From Lentisphaerota bacterium (GTDB lineage: Bacteria; Verrucomicrobiota; Kiritimatiellia; RFP12; UBA1067), in contig SUWC01000012.1 of assembly GCA_015061665.1 (NCBI GenBank), positions 1 to 53,891 on the forward strand: a stretch of 53,891 nt of DNA. The letters are read 5' to 3'. Made by a program: the position numbers and the translations under genes. How positions within the stretch are numbered: the stretch's first letter is position 1; every line of letters begins with the position of its first letter. Below the pieces are notes generated by a model, which had not been told where the DNA came from, ran no database searches, and was given only the letters and a program-made list of their open reading frames with translations. Positions 32,001 to 39,818 of this stretch are shown here, piece by piece.

Positions 32001-34552
32001 ATTCTTCGGAGACGACCCGCTGCACTTCGGCGTTCTATGCTGGAAATGCGACAAGTTCGAAGGCGATATGGAAGCTGCGCGGAACAGATCAGACCATAAA
32101 CCACGTTGCTTTCATCACCGACAGCAGCACATATTACTTCGGTGCACTCCTAGACGGTACCTTGCTGCAGAGCGTCTACAACAGGCCTACTCTTGAGGTC
32201 GGCGCAAGGGATGATGTTGCCAGCAAGGCGGACTTGCGCGGGCGCGGCAGAGATACGAAGGGTAATGACTATTACTTCAATATCACCAAGGTCGGAACAA
32301 ACGTGTTCACGGTTGTAAACGGCAATTCCTCTTTCAAGAACAACATCGGGAATGTTCTCATCGAAGGTGGAACCCTCGCGCTTCCAGGCGTGCCCAATTA
32401 TGCGACCTACATAACGTTTGCCGGTGAAGGCGCTACTCTGCAGCCGACCGCCGAAGGGCTCGACTTCTCCGGGCTGATAAAGAACTCGACCTCGGCGATA
32501 ATCATAGACGACTCCCTCGGCGGTTCCGCTACATGGAATACGGCGCTTGATTCGAGCAACAAGGGCGGTCTGATAAAGGACGGATACGGCACGCTCACGC
32601 TGACGAAGGTGCCGCAGTACTCTGGTGCCACCATTGTGAAGGACGGCAAGCTCGTCGTTCCGTTCGGAACCGCTATGAGTACGCTTGAGCTCGGCGACAA
32701 TGCTACAGTCGAAGTGGATATGACTGATGCGGCTGCGAATGCTACAGCGTTCAGTGTCGGAAAGATTGTTGGCGACAAGACGAAGGTTTCGCTTGTGAAC
32801 AACACTTCAGGTGTCGAGTTCACTCTTGTCGAGACCGCGAATGGCTTTGTCTACGTTAACGGCTCCAAGAGCTACACATGGGTTGGCCAGACAGGAGACA
32901 GCAACTGGTCTACAGCTGCCAACTGGGGACAGGAAACCGACATCCCGACTTCAGCCGACACGGTTACGATTCCAGGAAGCAAGGAAGTCTACATTGACAC
33001 GGCTGCCGCAGCGCTTGCAATCACTGCCAACGGCGACCTCACGATCATCGGTCCGTCCAATGCAAAAACTACGCTCGCAGCGACATCCCTTGTCGTAGAG
33101 GGAAATCTTACCGTCAGCAACAATGTTGAGCTTGCTATCGGTGCCATGAACGTAAGCGGCAAGATTACGATGACGCAGAGCAACATCGATTCCGATTCGT
33201 ATGCCGATAATCTTGGAGATGCAAACGTCGGCAATATGGACATAAAGAACGGATTCTCCGGTTCTGGCATCCTGATCAACAATGGCACGCTTGAACTGAC
33301 AGGAAACGAGTCATTCATCGGCTCCATAGGCGGTGGACAGAGCGTCACGAAGAAGGGCGATGACACATACATGCTCATCGGCAACAACACCTTCACCGGT
33401 GGACTTGCCATTGAGAAGGGCACGTTGATGTTGGGAACGCCTCGTGATGTAGATAATGTAATTTACGATTTCGATGCCTCTGATAGAAATAACTTCACCT
33501 TCTCAAGCGAAGCTGATGATGCCTATCCTACCGAATGGAAGAGCTCTGTTGGAGATAGAGTGTTCAAATACTCTAGTACGGCATCGGCGACTCTTCCGCT
33601 TATTACAACAGCGTATTTCGGAGGAAATTCGTCTTTGTATCTTGGTTCGAATAGTAGCTACACGCAATTTTATCTCGATTCTGCGGGATACGTCCCGAAG
33701 ACGCTCTTTGTTGTGTATCGCGAAGTCGAGATGACTGATTATGCGACGCTTTGGGGTGAGTCGTCCCACAATGGCTACTGCATTGGTCGCAGGAATGGTT
33801 CTGGAAACAACTTCTGGGTGAAACGCCAGAACTCAAAGACAGATGGTCAAACATGGGGACTTTACCAGAATGGAGTTGCAACTGCTACCGCTTATGTAGG
33901 CTCTGATCAGGTTTTCTGCGCAGCCAATGCTGATCGGTGTGCAAGAACGGACAAGGTTCAGGTTTTGTCGGTTGGCAACGATACGGGCCGAGCTTTTAGG
34001 GGCGCATATGGTGAAGTGATAGGATATTCTGACGATATTAATCACGCAGAGCGTAAGGCTATTGAGGCGTATCTCATGGCGAAGTGGAATGTCGGCTCGG
34101 CAACGTACAATGTCATTCCTGCTAATGCCGACGTGACGATGAAGTCGGGGGCGACGCTCGACATGGGCGGGCTGACGCAGACGGTCAAGTCGTTCACCGG
34201 CGCGGGAACGGTCGCGAACGGCAGCCTGAAGACGACGGGCGACTTCGTCATCACCGGCAATGCGACGATCGAGGCGGTTGCGGGACAGACCTACATCCTG
34301 CCCGCCAACCATGGCGCCACCGTGACGTTCACTGGTACGGCGAAGGGTTGGTCCGTCAAGGTTCCGGACGGCGCTCGTACGGTTGCGCAGTTTGCGGTTG
34401 CAAAGTCCTTCACCGTTGGTCGTGAAGAGGACGGCGAGTTTGACGTGACGGTCATAGGCGCCCCTGCAAAGTGGACGATTAGCATCAAGGATACCGACGA
34501 CTACAAGGTCTACAAGTACGGGCATATCCCGTTCTTGATCAAGCTTCGCTGA
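29090..34552 (+). CDS. Giant secreted beta-helix protein with autotransporter-associated strand repeats
   Basis: An 1820-residue protein with signal peptide (cleavage likely after AxA near residue 35: VTQAA). The pattern W.G..D..W.T..NW appears three times (about residues 40, 802 and 1263). Several G.LTK.GSG.LTLS and GGL..KGTLMLG motifs (near 275, 1160 and 1418) match PATR/autotransporter-associated beta-strand repeats. Roughly residues 1453-1665 (33450-34085) contain a LamG-like concanavalin domain. The protein ends GHIPFLIKLR, with no C-terminal outer-membrane barrel, PEP-CTERM or LPXTG. It should form an elongated beta-solenoid on the surface or outside the cell. The start is supported by AAAGGAG at the right spacing and by the signal peptide. 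It sits alone between its own promoter and a strong terminator. Confidence 0.9.
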   Translation: MSIATFKQSKRLTAPICKFALSLCAALGIASVTQAADNVWEGDDDGYWSTDANWSNPSGDYWVINGNATSKAVKFKSNPTLGYTLAIVTDGVTFSGDSASDGLVQTAGDVRLGAWANGALTISSGTHVLNELAVSSAWWDNTGPVDGTLTVSGGSLTVNTTTWVGSGNAANAAGSDGTINVSGGSVTFVGTPTLGCVAGATGTLNINDGTATASTIVQGAGTGYVTFNGGTLSAAGAGTLIDAGLTVTLNAGGGTIATDYDVTVVPAMTGAGSLTKTGSGILTLSAMPTFSGTITVAADAGSVILPSGATIAAGTYTATRTVENGVEYYSNPPLTITQDDIAGDSIVLANDTTLNVTANANFGNLTVSGPYTLTLAGSSAITATSLNIAAGTTVQLASGTTLADGRIVTTSVTGAGVIGYTGVNPDSSVGYDNSAAWTGTVWIQGLTGLADWTTASYGNASSTLRLSGVQAYFAKGTTNTVAFELEDGSYGYGLDLNNGYGNGAAYNTIMTLKGGGTFKTTSAGKNEVVRIVDYSGFTGTFNLTQKIVVLGDSDGSVSEDYRSRQNSSTTYPGVGTVVIPEGKTLSIASDKTWSLSTGFAGAGTLRYTYPWQVGTGSLSNGDYWTGTVELAACVNNGTGSVAVYPGRMGGANSKIVFKGLAPGSSKGYFLNGSTSATIQLDGDVTISDGTSDATYSLGVLTGTGSFTGATSLGTACTFAFSAVSNYTGTISANSKSLVTIGTYVSDTDVAVGTKLVSVDSNNAYVTLNSVTVTGGEPQKVATAAQSGDDGFGVYVTAFQRDVYWVGGANGNWGTASNWALADGTVLEASPSDSTQYAGDNVIFTNDAAVVADSRPVITKMTLNADVTLSTTDAFAANTYSGKNYLFVETIEGEGTLTLSNAVIAAIGSGRPFKIYTPVCVADGTRNSFGCSTFVNYLYGNLSGSGYLEVRNGNYGGLYLYGDNSEFSGEFDSSETTRCTSAFYAGNATSSKAIWKLRGTDQTINHVAFITDSSTYYFGALLDGTLLQSVYNRPTLEVGARDDVASKADLRGRGRDTKGNDYYFNITKVGTNVFTVVNGNSSFKNNIGNVLIEGGTLALPGVPNYATYITFAGEGATLQPTAEGLDFSGLIKNSTSAIIIDDSLGGSATWNTALDSSNKGGLIKDGYGTLTLTKVPQYSGATIVKDGKLVVPFGTAMSTLELGDNATVEVDMTDAAANATAFSVGKIVGDKTKVSLVNNTSGVEFTLVETANGFVYVNGSKSYTWVGQTGDSNWSTAANWGQETDIPTSADTVTIPGSKEVYIDTAAAALAITANGDLTIIGPSNAKTTLAATSLVVEGNLTVSNNVELAIGAMNVSGKITMTQSNIDSDSYADNLGDANVGNMDIKNGFSGSGILINNGTLELTGNESFIGSIGGGQSVTKKGDDTYMLIGNNTFTGGLAIEKGTLMLGTPRDVDNVIYDFDASDRNNFTFSSEADDAYPTEWKSSVGDRVFKYSSTASATLPLITTAYFGGNSSLYLGSNSSYTQFYLDSAGYVPKTLFVVYREVEMTDYATLWGESSHNGYCIGRRNGSGNNFWVKRQNSKTDGQTWGLYQNGVATATAYVGSDQVFCAANADRCARTDKVQVLSVGNDTGRAFRGAYGEVIGYSDDINHAERKAIEAYLMAKWNVGSATYNVIPANADVTMKSGATLDMGGLTQTVKSFTGAGTVANGSLKTTGDFVITGNATIEAVAGQTYILPANHGATVTFTGTAKGWSVKVPDGARTVAQFAVAKSFTVGREEDGEFDVTVIGAPAKWTISIKDTDDYKVYKYGHIPFLIKLR

Positions 34553-34561
34553 TTGCCTCCA

Positions 34562-34596
34562 AGAGCCGCGCGGATTTCCCGCGCGGCTCTTCTTTT
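34562..34596 (+). terminator. Rho-independent terminator of the 1820-residue protein gene
   Basis: A 12-bp perfect stem (34562-34573 with 34579-34590), five-base loop, then TCTTTT. It starts about 10 bases after the stop codon. Confidence 0.92.
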
Positions 34597-34640
34597 ACTG
34601 CTCTTCGCGCGAGAGTTGCTAATCAGACAAAGTTTCTATA

Positions 34641-34659
34641 ACGCGGCTGGAAGCCGCGT
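34641..34659. repeat. Palindrome related to the 111-bp element's right end
   Basis: ACGCGGCT-GGA-AGCCGCGT followed by CTCC, like GACGCGGCA-AGA-TGCCGCGTCTCC at 10371-10393. It is in the otherwise gene-free stretch 34597-34866. Confidence 0.6.
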
Positions 34660-34768
34660 CTCCATAGTGGGCATTTGTTGTGTCGTAGTTTGAAATTTCA
34701 GGAGGTTTGTAACCTTTTGCCGAGTTGTGTGTATACAACATGAAAACGCCTCCAGTGTCACTTCATCA

Positions 34769-34798
34769 TTTACATGCCTCCCATGCATTTGATATAAT
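34769..34798 (+). promoter_or_regulatory. Promoter in front of the secreted-protein cluster
   Basis: TTTACA (34769-34774), 18 bases, TATAAT (34793-34798) preceded by TTGA. The leader to the first ATG (34867) is about 60 bases. It likely drives at least the first genes of the eight-gene run. Confidence 0.6.
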
Positions 34799-34866
34799 GT
34801 AATATGTAGAGGCGAATGATATGTCATCCACGAGAGGCTATCTATTATCGAAAAAGATCGGGAAAC

Positions 34867-36309
34867 ATGAAGAAACTTGTAATAACTACGGGAGCAGGGG
34901 TTGCCCTGTGCTTGCTGGCATGCATGGCGCGCGCGGACGCTCTGCCCGGGGTCTATACATACAAGCTAGTCCTGCGCGACGACCAGGGCTTCGTCCTGCG
35001 CGGGACGGAAACCCCGCTCCCCGATGAGCGGGTATCGTCCAACTACAAAATTGCGGTGTTAAATTCCAAGGGAGACCCCGTCAGCTCGCACCTCAACGAC
35101 GTGGCGTCCCTCGGCTCCGACAGAACGACCGGGTGCAACTGCACGCTCTCCGTCTCCGTCGGCGAAGGGACGGGCTACGCGACCGTCGGCGAACAGCTGA
35201 CGCTCGTCGTCACGACGAAATACGACGGCACGGAAAGATTCCGTTCCTCGAAGGTGCTGCCCCCCGTAGGCGGGTCACTCGGCTTCGCCAAGGCGCCTGT
35301 CGGCGTCTTCTTCGGCGAAGAGGGCGATGCGGACAACGGCTGGGATTCCTGGCTGAGGGCCGTCAATTCCTATCTGCCGTCCGGCACCTCTCTCGGCGGT
35401 TCTGACGACGACTATGACGCCGACGGGCTCTCCAACATCCGGGAATACCAGCTCGGAACCGATCCGGCGGGCGGTGCGCTGGGCCTGAAGGACAAGCCCG
35501 AGTTCACGATCACGGAGCAGGACGGCGCCTACAAGGTGAGCTTCAACTACGACTGGTCGCACGTCTATTCAATCCGCATGGTGGAAGGCGCCACGGTAGT
35601 CGGCGTCGACGGACAGGACCTCCCGCTATACGAGAACGCCGAAAGCCTCGGCAGCGACACCGCGTGGGGAACATATTTCTACAACAACGACTATGAAAGC
35701 GGAGCGAAGACTTTCTTCGTCAAGAAGCCGGAGAAGGCGAGCTACCTGATCGGCCTTGCGGTCGACGGACGCCTCCAGGAGTACATCCAGGTCGGCGACA
35801 CGTCGCTAGAGGTCTCGCCCGGGTTCCCACTCGAATACGAGAGCGAGGAGAAGGCGACTGCGGCAAAGGCGATGGCCGCGATCGTGCCGACCGAACAAGT
35901 TGCCGCGGTGCTTACGGGCGAGGGCATGGTGGACGCATACAAGGCGATGTTCACGGCCGAGGCTGTGCAGAAGGACGACAAGTGGCTCCTTTCGGCCGAG
36001 CTGACGCCCGAGGCGTGGACGAACCTCATGGAGAACGCGACTGCCGCGACGCGTCAGCTGCCCGTCGGTGATATCGCCATGCTTGAGTCCGAGACTACGA
36101 CGAACGCCGTGGTCACTGGCTGCACGCCAGGCTTCTACTATTCGCTCTCCTCAAGCGCGGATCTAATGAACATCGCTCCTGACGCGGAAGGGGAGAACCT
36201 CGGAGTTCTCTGCGGTGCGGACGGCGTGGTGGAGTTTCCGAAGATCGCCAAGCCCGGAGACGAGGCAGGTTTCTACAAGGTTGTAATATCAGTTGCAAGC
36301 GGAGAATAA
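34867..36309 (+). CDS. Secreted protein with thrombospondin-3-like Ca-binding motif (cluster gene 1)
   Basis: A 480-residue protein with signal peptide MKKLVITTGAGVALCLLACMARA; the cut may be after ARA, and the LLAC could also be a lipobox. It has an N-terminal beta domain (GVYTYKLVLRDDQGFVLRG), a VGEQLTLVVTT strand, and at about 180-200 the acidic DDDYDADGLSNIREYQLGTDP, a thrombospondin-3 or dockerin-like Ca-binding loop. The C-terminal 250 residues are unique. The same core layout (domain, then a V-strand with 'L.(V/C)V..', then a W..(Y/A) helix and DxDxDG..N..E) recurs in the next gene and in the partial gene at 53354. It is the first gene of the cluster, with 2 bases to the next. Function unknown, but export and calcium-stabilised folding are likely. 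Confidence 0.78.
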   Translation: MKKLVITTGAGVALCLLACMARADALPGVYTYKLVLRDDQGFVLRGTETPLPDERVSSNYKIAVLNSKGDPVSSHLNDVASLGSDRTTGCNCTLSVSVGEGTGYATVGEQLTLVVTTKYDGTERFRSSKVLPPVGGSLGFAKAPVGVFFGEEGDADNGWDSWLRAVNSYLPSGTSLGGSDDDYDADGLSNIREYQLGTDPAGGALGLKDKPEFTITEQDGAYKVSFNYDWSHVYSIRMVEGATVVGVDGQDLPLYENAESLGSDTAWGTYFYNNDYESGAKTFFVKKPEKASYLIGLAVDGRLQEYIQVGDTSLEVSPGFPLEYESEEKATAAKAMAAIVPTEQVAAVLTGEGMVDAYKAMFTAEAVQKDDKWLLSAELTPEAWTNLMENATAATRQLPVGDIAMLESETTTNAVVTGCTPGFYYSLSSSADLMNIAPDAEGENLGVLCGADGVVEFPKIAKPGDEAGFYKVVISVASGE

Positions 36310-36311
36310 AC

Positions 36312-37175
36312 ATGAAAAAACAGGTAGCCAAAATCGTCCTATTTAACTTTACACTTTACATTTTACATTTTACACTCTTCTCAGCGCCGGCTATGCCCTA
36401 CGGAACATACCTCGTGCAGGGGGCGTTCAGGGGCGACTACAACACGGTGATGCGCGATTTCGGCGACGCGAAGATACGCGCGCAGCGCGCGGACGGCACG
36501 GTCATAGCAGAGTCGGCGATCAAGTCCGCGAACGCGGAGGGCGTCAACTTCGTCCTTTCGATACCCGTCGCCTCGGCTTCCACGCCCAAGTCCTGCAAGG
36601 TAGGCGAGTCGCTCGACTGCGTGCTCACTACGAGCGAGGGGGCTCTTGACGTGCCCAACTCGCTCACGGTGGATACGCCTGTCAGGGTCGGCAAGGTGAC
36701 GTTCAACTGCACGGAGGTGAAGAGCTACACTAATCCGAAGGACGGCACGGTCGTGGACATCCCGACGGCATACATCGACGAGGTGCAGTGGTATCTCGAG
36801 ACGTACATGGACGGCGGCGTGTACGATCCGTGGGCAGACTACGACAACGACGGCATCAGCAACTACGCCGAGTTCCTGGCTGGTACGATTCCGTTCGACG
36901 AATCTGACCGCCTCCGCATCAAGGATTTCGGCATGAAGGACGGGAAGTTCGCGCTCACGTTCGAGCATGTTGGCGGGCATGTCTATTCCGTGTCCTCCGC
37001 CGATACGCTCGCGAAGCCCGCGTGGGGCAGGAGGCGCGTGCGCAAGACCGCCGACGGCGCGGAGATGGACCAGGTGATGGCCGAGTCCAACGACGGAGCT
37101 GAGGGCGAAACCGTGATCTACATCACGCCGCTCGGTGGCGCGGCAAGCGAGTTCTTCCGCCTCGACCCGAAGTAA
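36312..37175 (+). CDS. Secreted paralogue with DxDxDG motif (cluster gene 2)
   Basis: A 287-residue protein. The signal peptide core is FNFTLYILHFTLFSAPA, encoded by an AT-rich, nearly repetitive stretch. Mature part: PYGTYLVQGAFRGDYNTV, VGESLDCVLTTSE, a helix before DPWADYDNDGISNYAEFLAGT at about 172-192 (thrombospondin-3-like), then a beta-rich end with GGHVYSVSSADTL, which recalls F5/8 or immunoglobulin-like ends of secreted Planctomycetes/Verrucomicrobia proteins. It is a paralogue of cluster gene 1 and, more closely, of the gene at 53354 (both have a P..GT.L..G start and a 'V.P..Y.D' strand before the helix). Start ATG is 2 bases after the previous stop. Confidence 0.75.
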   Translation: MKKQVAKIVLFNFTLYILHFTLFSAPAMPYGTYLVQGAFRGDYNTVMRDFGDAKIRAQRADGTVIAESAIKSANAEGVNFVLSIPVASASTPKSCKVGESLDCVLTTSEGALDVPNSLTVDTPVRVGKVTFNCTEVKSYTNPKDGTVVDIPTAYIDEVQWYLETYMDGGVYDPWADYDNDGISNYAEFLAGTIPFDESDRLRIKDFGMKDGKFALTFEHVGGHVYSVSSADTLAKPAWGRRRVRKTADGAEMDQVMAESNDGAEGETVIYITPLGGAASEFFRLDPK

Positions 37176-37176
37176 G

Positions 37177-37208
37177 GTTGAAAAGTTGAAAAGTTGAAAG
37201 GTTGAAAG
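37177..37208 (+). repeat. Four tandem 8-mers between genes 2 and 3
   Basis: GTTGAAAA, GTTGAAAA, GTTGAAAG, GTTGAAAG fill the gap between the stop of gene 2 and the ATG of gene 3. The last units supply the only ribosome-site-like AAAGG. Slippage would alter the spacing to the start codon. Confidence 0.8.
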
Positions 37209-37210
37209 TT

Positions 37211-38935
37211 ATGAGAAAACTGATAATTTGCCTAACTTTGCATTTTACATTTTTCATTTTACATTCTCAAGCCGCGCCGCATATCGATGAGACGTTGGTG
37301 TTGCAGCCAGGGTGGAACTCGGTCTACATCGAATCGACGCCGGAGAATCCGTCCTGCAGCGACTTCTTCGCCGACGTTCCCCAGGTCCTGTCGGTCGCGG
37401 CATACCGAAGCGATGCAGACGCCGACACTGCGCAGTACTACGCGAACGGAGAAGAGATTGTGCAGGCTCCGGTCCAGTACCTGCAGTGGAACCGCGACGG
37501 CGCATCGACCTCGACGCTCAAAACGATTGTCGGCGGCGGCACTTACGTCATCTACGCGACCGAAGAGGCGCAGATACAGTTCCGCGGCGTACCTGCCGCG
37601 CCGAAGATGACATGGCGCAAGGTCTCCTCCTCCGAGACGAACGAGTACTTCAACCTCGTCGGCGTTTCTTCCGTCGGCGACAAGATCACCTTCCAGGACT
37701 ACTTCGGCGAGGGCCCGTTCGGCATCGCAAAGTCGGGCCGTATGATCTGCTCGATGGGCGGCAATGACATAAACGGCCCGGAAATGAGGGCCGTTGCCGG
37801 TTCGTTCGGCAAGGAGGCGACGCTCAAAAGCGGCATGGCGTACGCGCTGACTGCGACGGAGGCGGGGTCCTGGCCTGGCGTGGTCGGCGTGCTGGGAAGC
37901 TGCATATTCTTCGGACCTGAATCCAACTACGCGTCGATCAGGGTGCAGAACTGCGGCACGACAAACCATGTGTTCAAATTCTCGATCTCGGCATCTGCGG
38001 ACGAGACGGAGCTCGTTCCTCCCATATCCCGCCGTCTGCCGCGCATCGACGCCATCAGCGTGCCGGGATACACGAATGTGACGGATGGGGCATGGACGGT
38101 CGAGCTTGCCGCTGGCGAGCACACGGATCAGGTGTTCAGCCTCGACCGTTCGCTGCTCGAGGCGGGGAAGGAGTACGGCGCGATCCTGACGATCGAGGAC
38201 CTCGGCCCCAGCAAGATGCGCGTCAGGCTGCCCGTCGTCGCGTCGCCTGTGCAGACCGACACCGCAGCCTATCCGACCGGACTCTGGGTTGGTGAAATCG
38301 CGCTTTCGCTCGTTTCCGGAATCGACGACGCGACGCCCGTACCGGCTGGCGGAAAACTGAAGATGAACGTCATGATGCACGTTGATGAAAACAAGAAGTG
38401 TACGCTTCTCCAGCGCGTCGCGTTCGGCGCCGATGCGGACGGCAAGCCGCGTCTCTTCAAGGAGCTTGAGAGCGCGGAGACGGCCGGGGTCGCAAACGCG
38501 AAGCGCTTCTCGACTGTCATGATGAGCGTCGATACGCCTCATGTCGAATCAGCCGGAGGCTCGGCGTTTGGCGATACGGCGGAATTTGCGTGGACGGTCG
38601 CCCCGGATGCGCGGGACAATCCGTTCCGCCACGCCTGGCATCCCGACCACGACGGCAAGAAGGCGGATTACAGCGGCGCGGCGCCGTCGGGCGACAATCC
38701 GTCGAACTACGCCAACCCCGTCAAGCCCGAGCTCTGGAGCATCAACAACCACCTCACCTTCTCCTGGCACGAGGGCGGCAGCGGGGCGAACCCCGTGAAC
38801 TTCGAGTACAACGCCGACGAGGCGACGGCGGGCATCGTCATCTGGGACGTGTCGGGTCTGGCCGCGAAAGGTCCGATCAGAAGCGTCGGCACTTTCGTTC
38901 TGAAACGCGTCCTCAAGGCGAAGGAGCTGGAATAG
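37211..38935 (+). CDS. Secreted 'QPGWN' protein (cluster gene 3)
   Basis: A 574-residue protein. ATG 37211 is followed by a signal peptide (MRKLIICLTLHFTFFILHSQA), coded again by T-rich near-repeats. The mature protein begins with ETLVLQPGWNSVYIESTP, which I recognise as the start of an uncharacterised exported family seen in planctomycetes, verrucomicrobia and myxobacteria (usual form 'QPGWNAVYLEVQP'). That family tends to lie beside giant proteins like the one at 45254. Predicted to be beta-rich: no obvious catalytic motif, no barrel and no Cys pairs of note. The rest of the chain has domains ending 'FEYNADEATAGIVIWDVSGLA' and 'IRSVGTFVLKRV'. The frame upstream of ATG 37211 (TTG 37202) is also open but would disrupt the signal peptide. 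Confidence 0.72.
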   Translation: MRKLIICLTLHFTFFILHSQAAPHIDETLVLQPGWNSVYIESTPENPSCSDFFADVPQVLSVAAYRSDADADTAQYYANGEEIVQAPVQYLQWNRDGASTSTLKTIVGGGTYVIYATEEAQIQFRGVPAAPKMTWRKVSSSETNEYFNLVGVSSVGDKITFQDYFGEGPFGIAKSGRMICSMGGNDINGPEMRAVAGSFGKEATLKSGMAYALTATEAGSWPGVVGVLGSCIFFGPESNYASIRVQNCGTTNHVFKFSISASADETELVPPISRRLPRIDAISVPGYTNVTDGAWTVELAAGEHTDQVFSLDRSLLEAGKEYGAILTIEDLGPSKMRVRLPVVASPVQTDTAAYPTGLWVGEIALSLVSGIDDATPVPAGGKLKMNVMMHVDENKKCTLLQRVAFGADADGKPRLFKELESAETAGVANAKRFSTVMMSVDTPHVESAGGSAFGDTAEFAWTVAPDARDNPFRHAWHPDHDGKKADYSGAAPSGDNPSNYANPVKPELWSINNHLTFSWHEGGSGANPVNFEYNADEATAGIVIWDVSGLAAKGPIRSVGTFVLKRVLKAKELE

Positions 38936-38958
38936 TGAAATTTGAAAGGAAAACGAAT

Positions 38959-39777
38959 ATGAAGAAGCCAAGCAGGTTGCCTTTGTTGTCTCTTCTGTCC
39001 CTCTTGTCCCTTGCGTCCTTTGCGAGTGTGCCGCAGAGGCTTGCCTATCGCGGCGTGCTGGACTGGACGGACCGCGAAGATGTGGCTACGTCGCGCGAGA
39101 TGACGTTCCGCCTCTACGACTCCAATGAGCCCGGCACCGCGCTCTGGGCGCGGATGATGCGCGTGAAGGTGGAGACGAACGGCGTATTCTATGCTGAACT
39201 GAGCGATGCGAGCGGGATTGATCCGGACGACATCGGCTTTCCGCTGGTCGATGCGCTGGCCGCGATCAAGGGTACGCCGGAGATCGGCCTGACACTGGCG
39301 GGGTTCCCCGAACTTTCGCCGCGCCAGAAGCTCGGCACCTCGCCGCGCGCGGCGCGTGCGGCGCGTGCGAAGGCGGCGGACGTCGTCTATGCGCCGACAG
39401 GGGCCTACGCCGAGGGCGTGAACATCAACGCCGCCGTCGTGGATCAGGTCACGGTGCAGAACGGAGCGTCGAAGGTGGCGCTTCCCGAAAGATGCAATCT
39501 GGTGAAACTCGGCACGGGTCAGGTGCGCGAACTCGGCGGCGGCGATTCCGCAATCACCGTGCGCGACGTGACGTCGATCCGTCCGGCCAATCCTTCGTGC
39601 TTTTCGCAGGACAGCTTCAAGTACACGACCGGTTCCGCGCCGTGCGACATGATCCTCACCTACGAAAACAACGACGGCGTGTTCAACGTCATCGTCCCTG
39701 CGGGCGGCAAGATCGTGAGCGGGAACGCGGCCGACGACGTCTGTACCGTCGGCGGAACCGCGTTCGGAAACCCCTGA
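38959..39777 (+). CDS. Secreted protein with the 'YRG-SPRxxA' module (cluster gene 4)
   Basis: A 272-residue protein; signal peptide MKKPSRLPLLSLLSLLSLAS with Leu/Ser tracts. ATG 38959 is preceded by GAAAGGA. The mature part opens with PQRLAYRGVLDWTD, followed by EMTFRLYDSNEPGTALWARMMRV and VETNGVFYAELSD, then LSPRQKLGTSPRAARAARA: the widespread extracellular module with 'YQG.L', 'F.LYD...G...LW', 'V.NG.F...L' and 'SPR..L...P.A..A'. It ends in a beta-ladder stretch with repeated AVVDQVTVQN and a C-terminal domain with 'FNVIVPAGGKI'. The same module appears inside cluster genes 5 and 6. It probably forms part of a structural assembly, such as a fibre or adhesin, on the cell surface. Confidence 0.78.
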   Translation: MKKPSRLPLLSLLSLLSLASFASVPQRLAYRGVLDWTDREDVATSREMTFRLYDSNEPGTALWARMMRVKVETNGVFYAELSDASGIDPDDIGFPLVDALAAIKGTPEIGLTLAGFPELSPRQKLGTSPRAARAARAKAADVVYAPTGAYAEGVNINAAVVDQVTVQNGASKVALPERCNLVKLGTGQVRELGGGDSAITVRDVTSIRPANPSCFSQDSFKYTTGSAPCDMILTYENNDGVFNVIVPAGGKIVSGNAADDVCTVGGTAFGNP

Positions 39778-39818
39778 CCGCGATTGATGTCTGAATCTCG
39801 AAGTTGAAAGGCAAAAGT

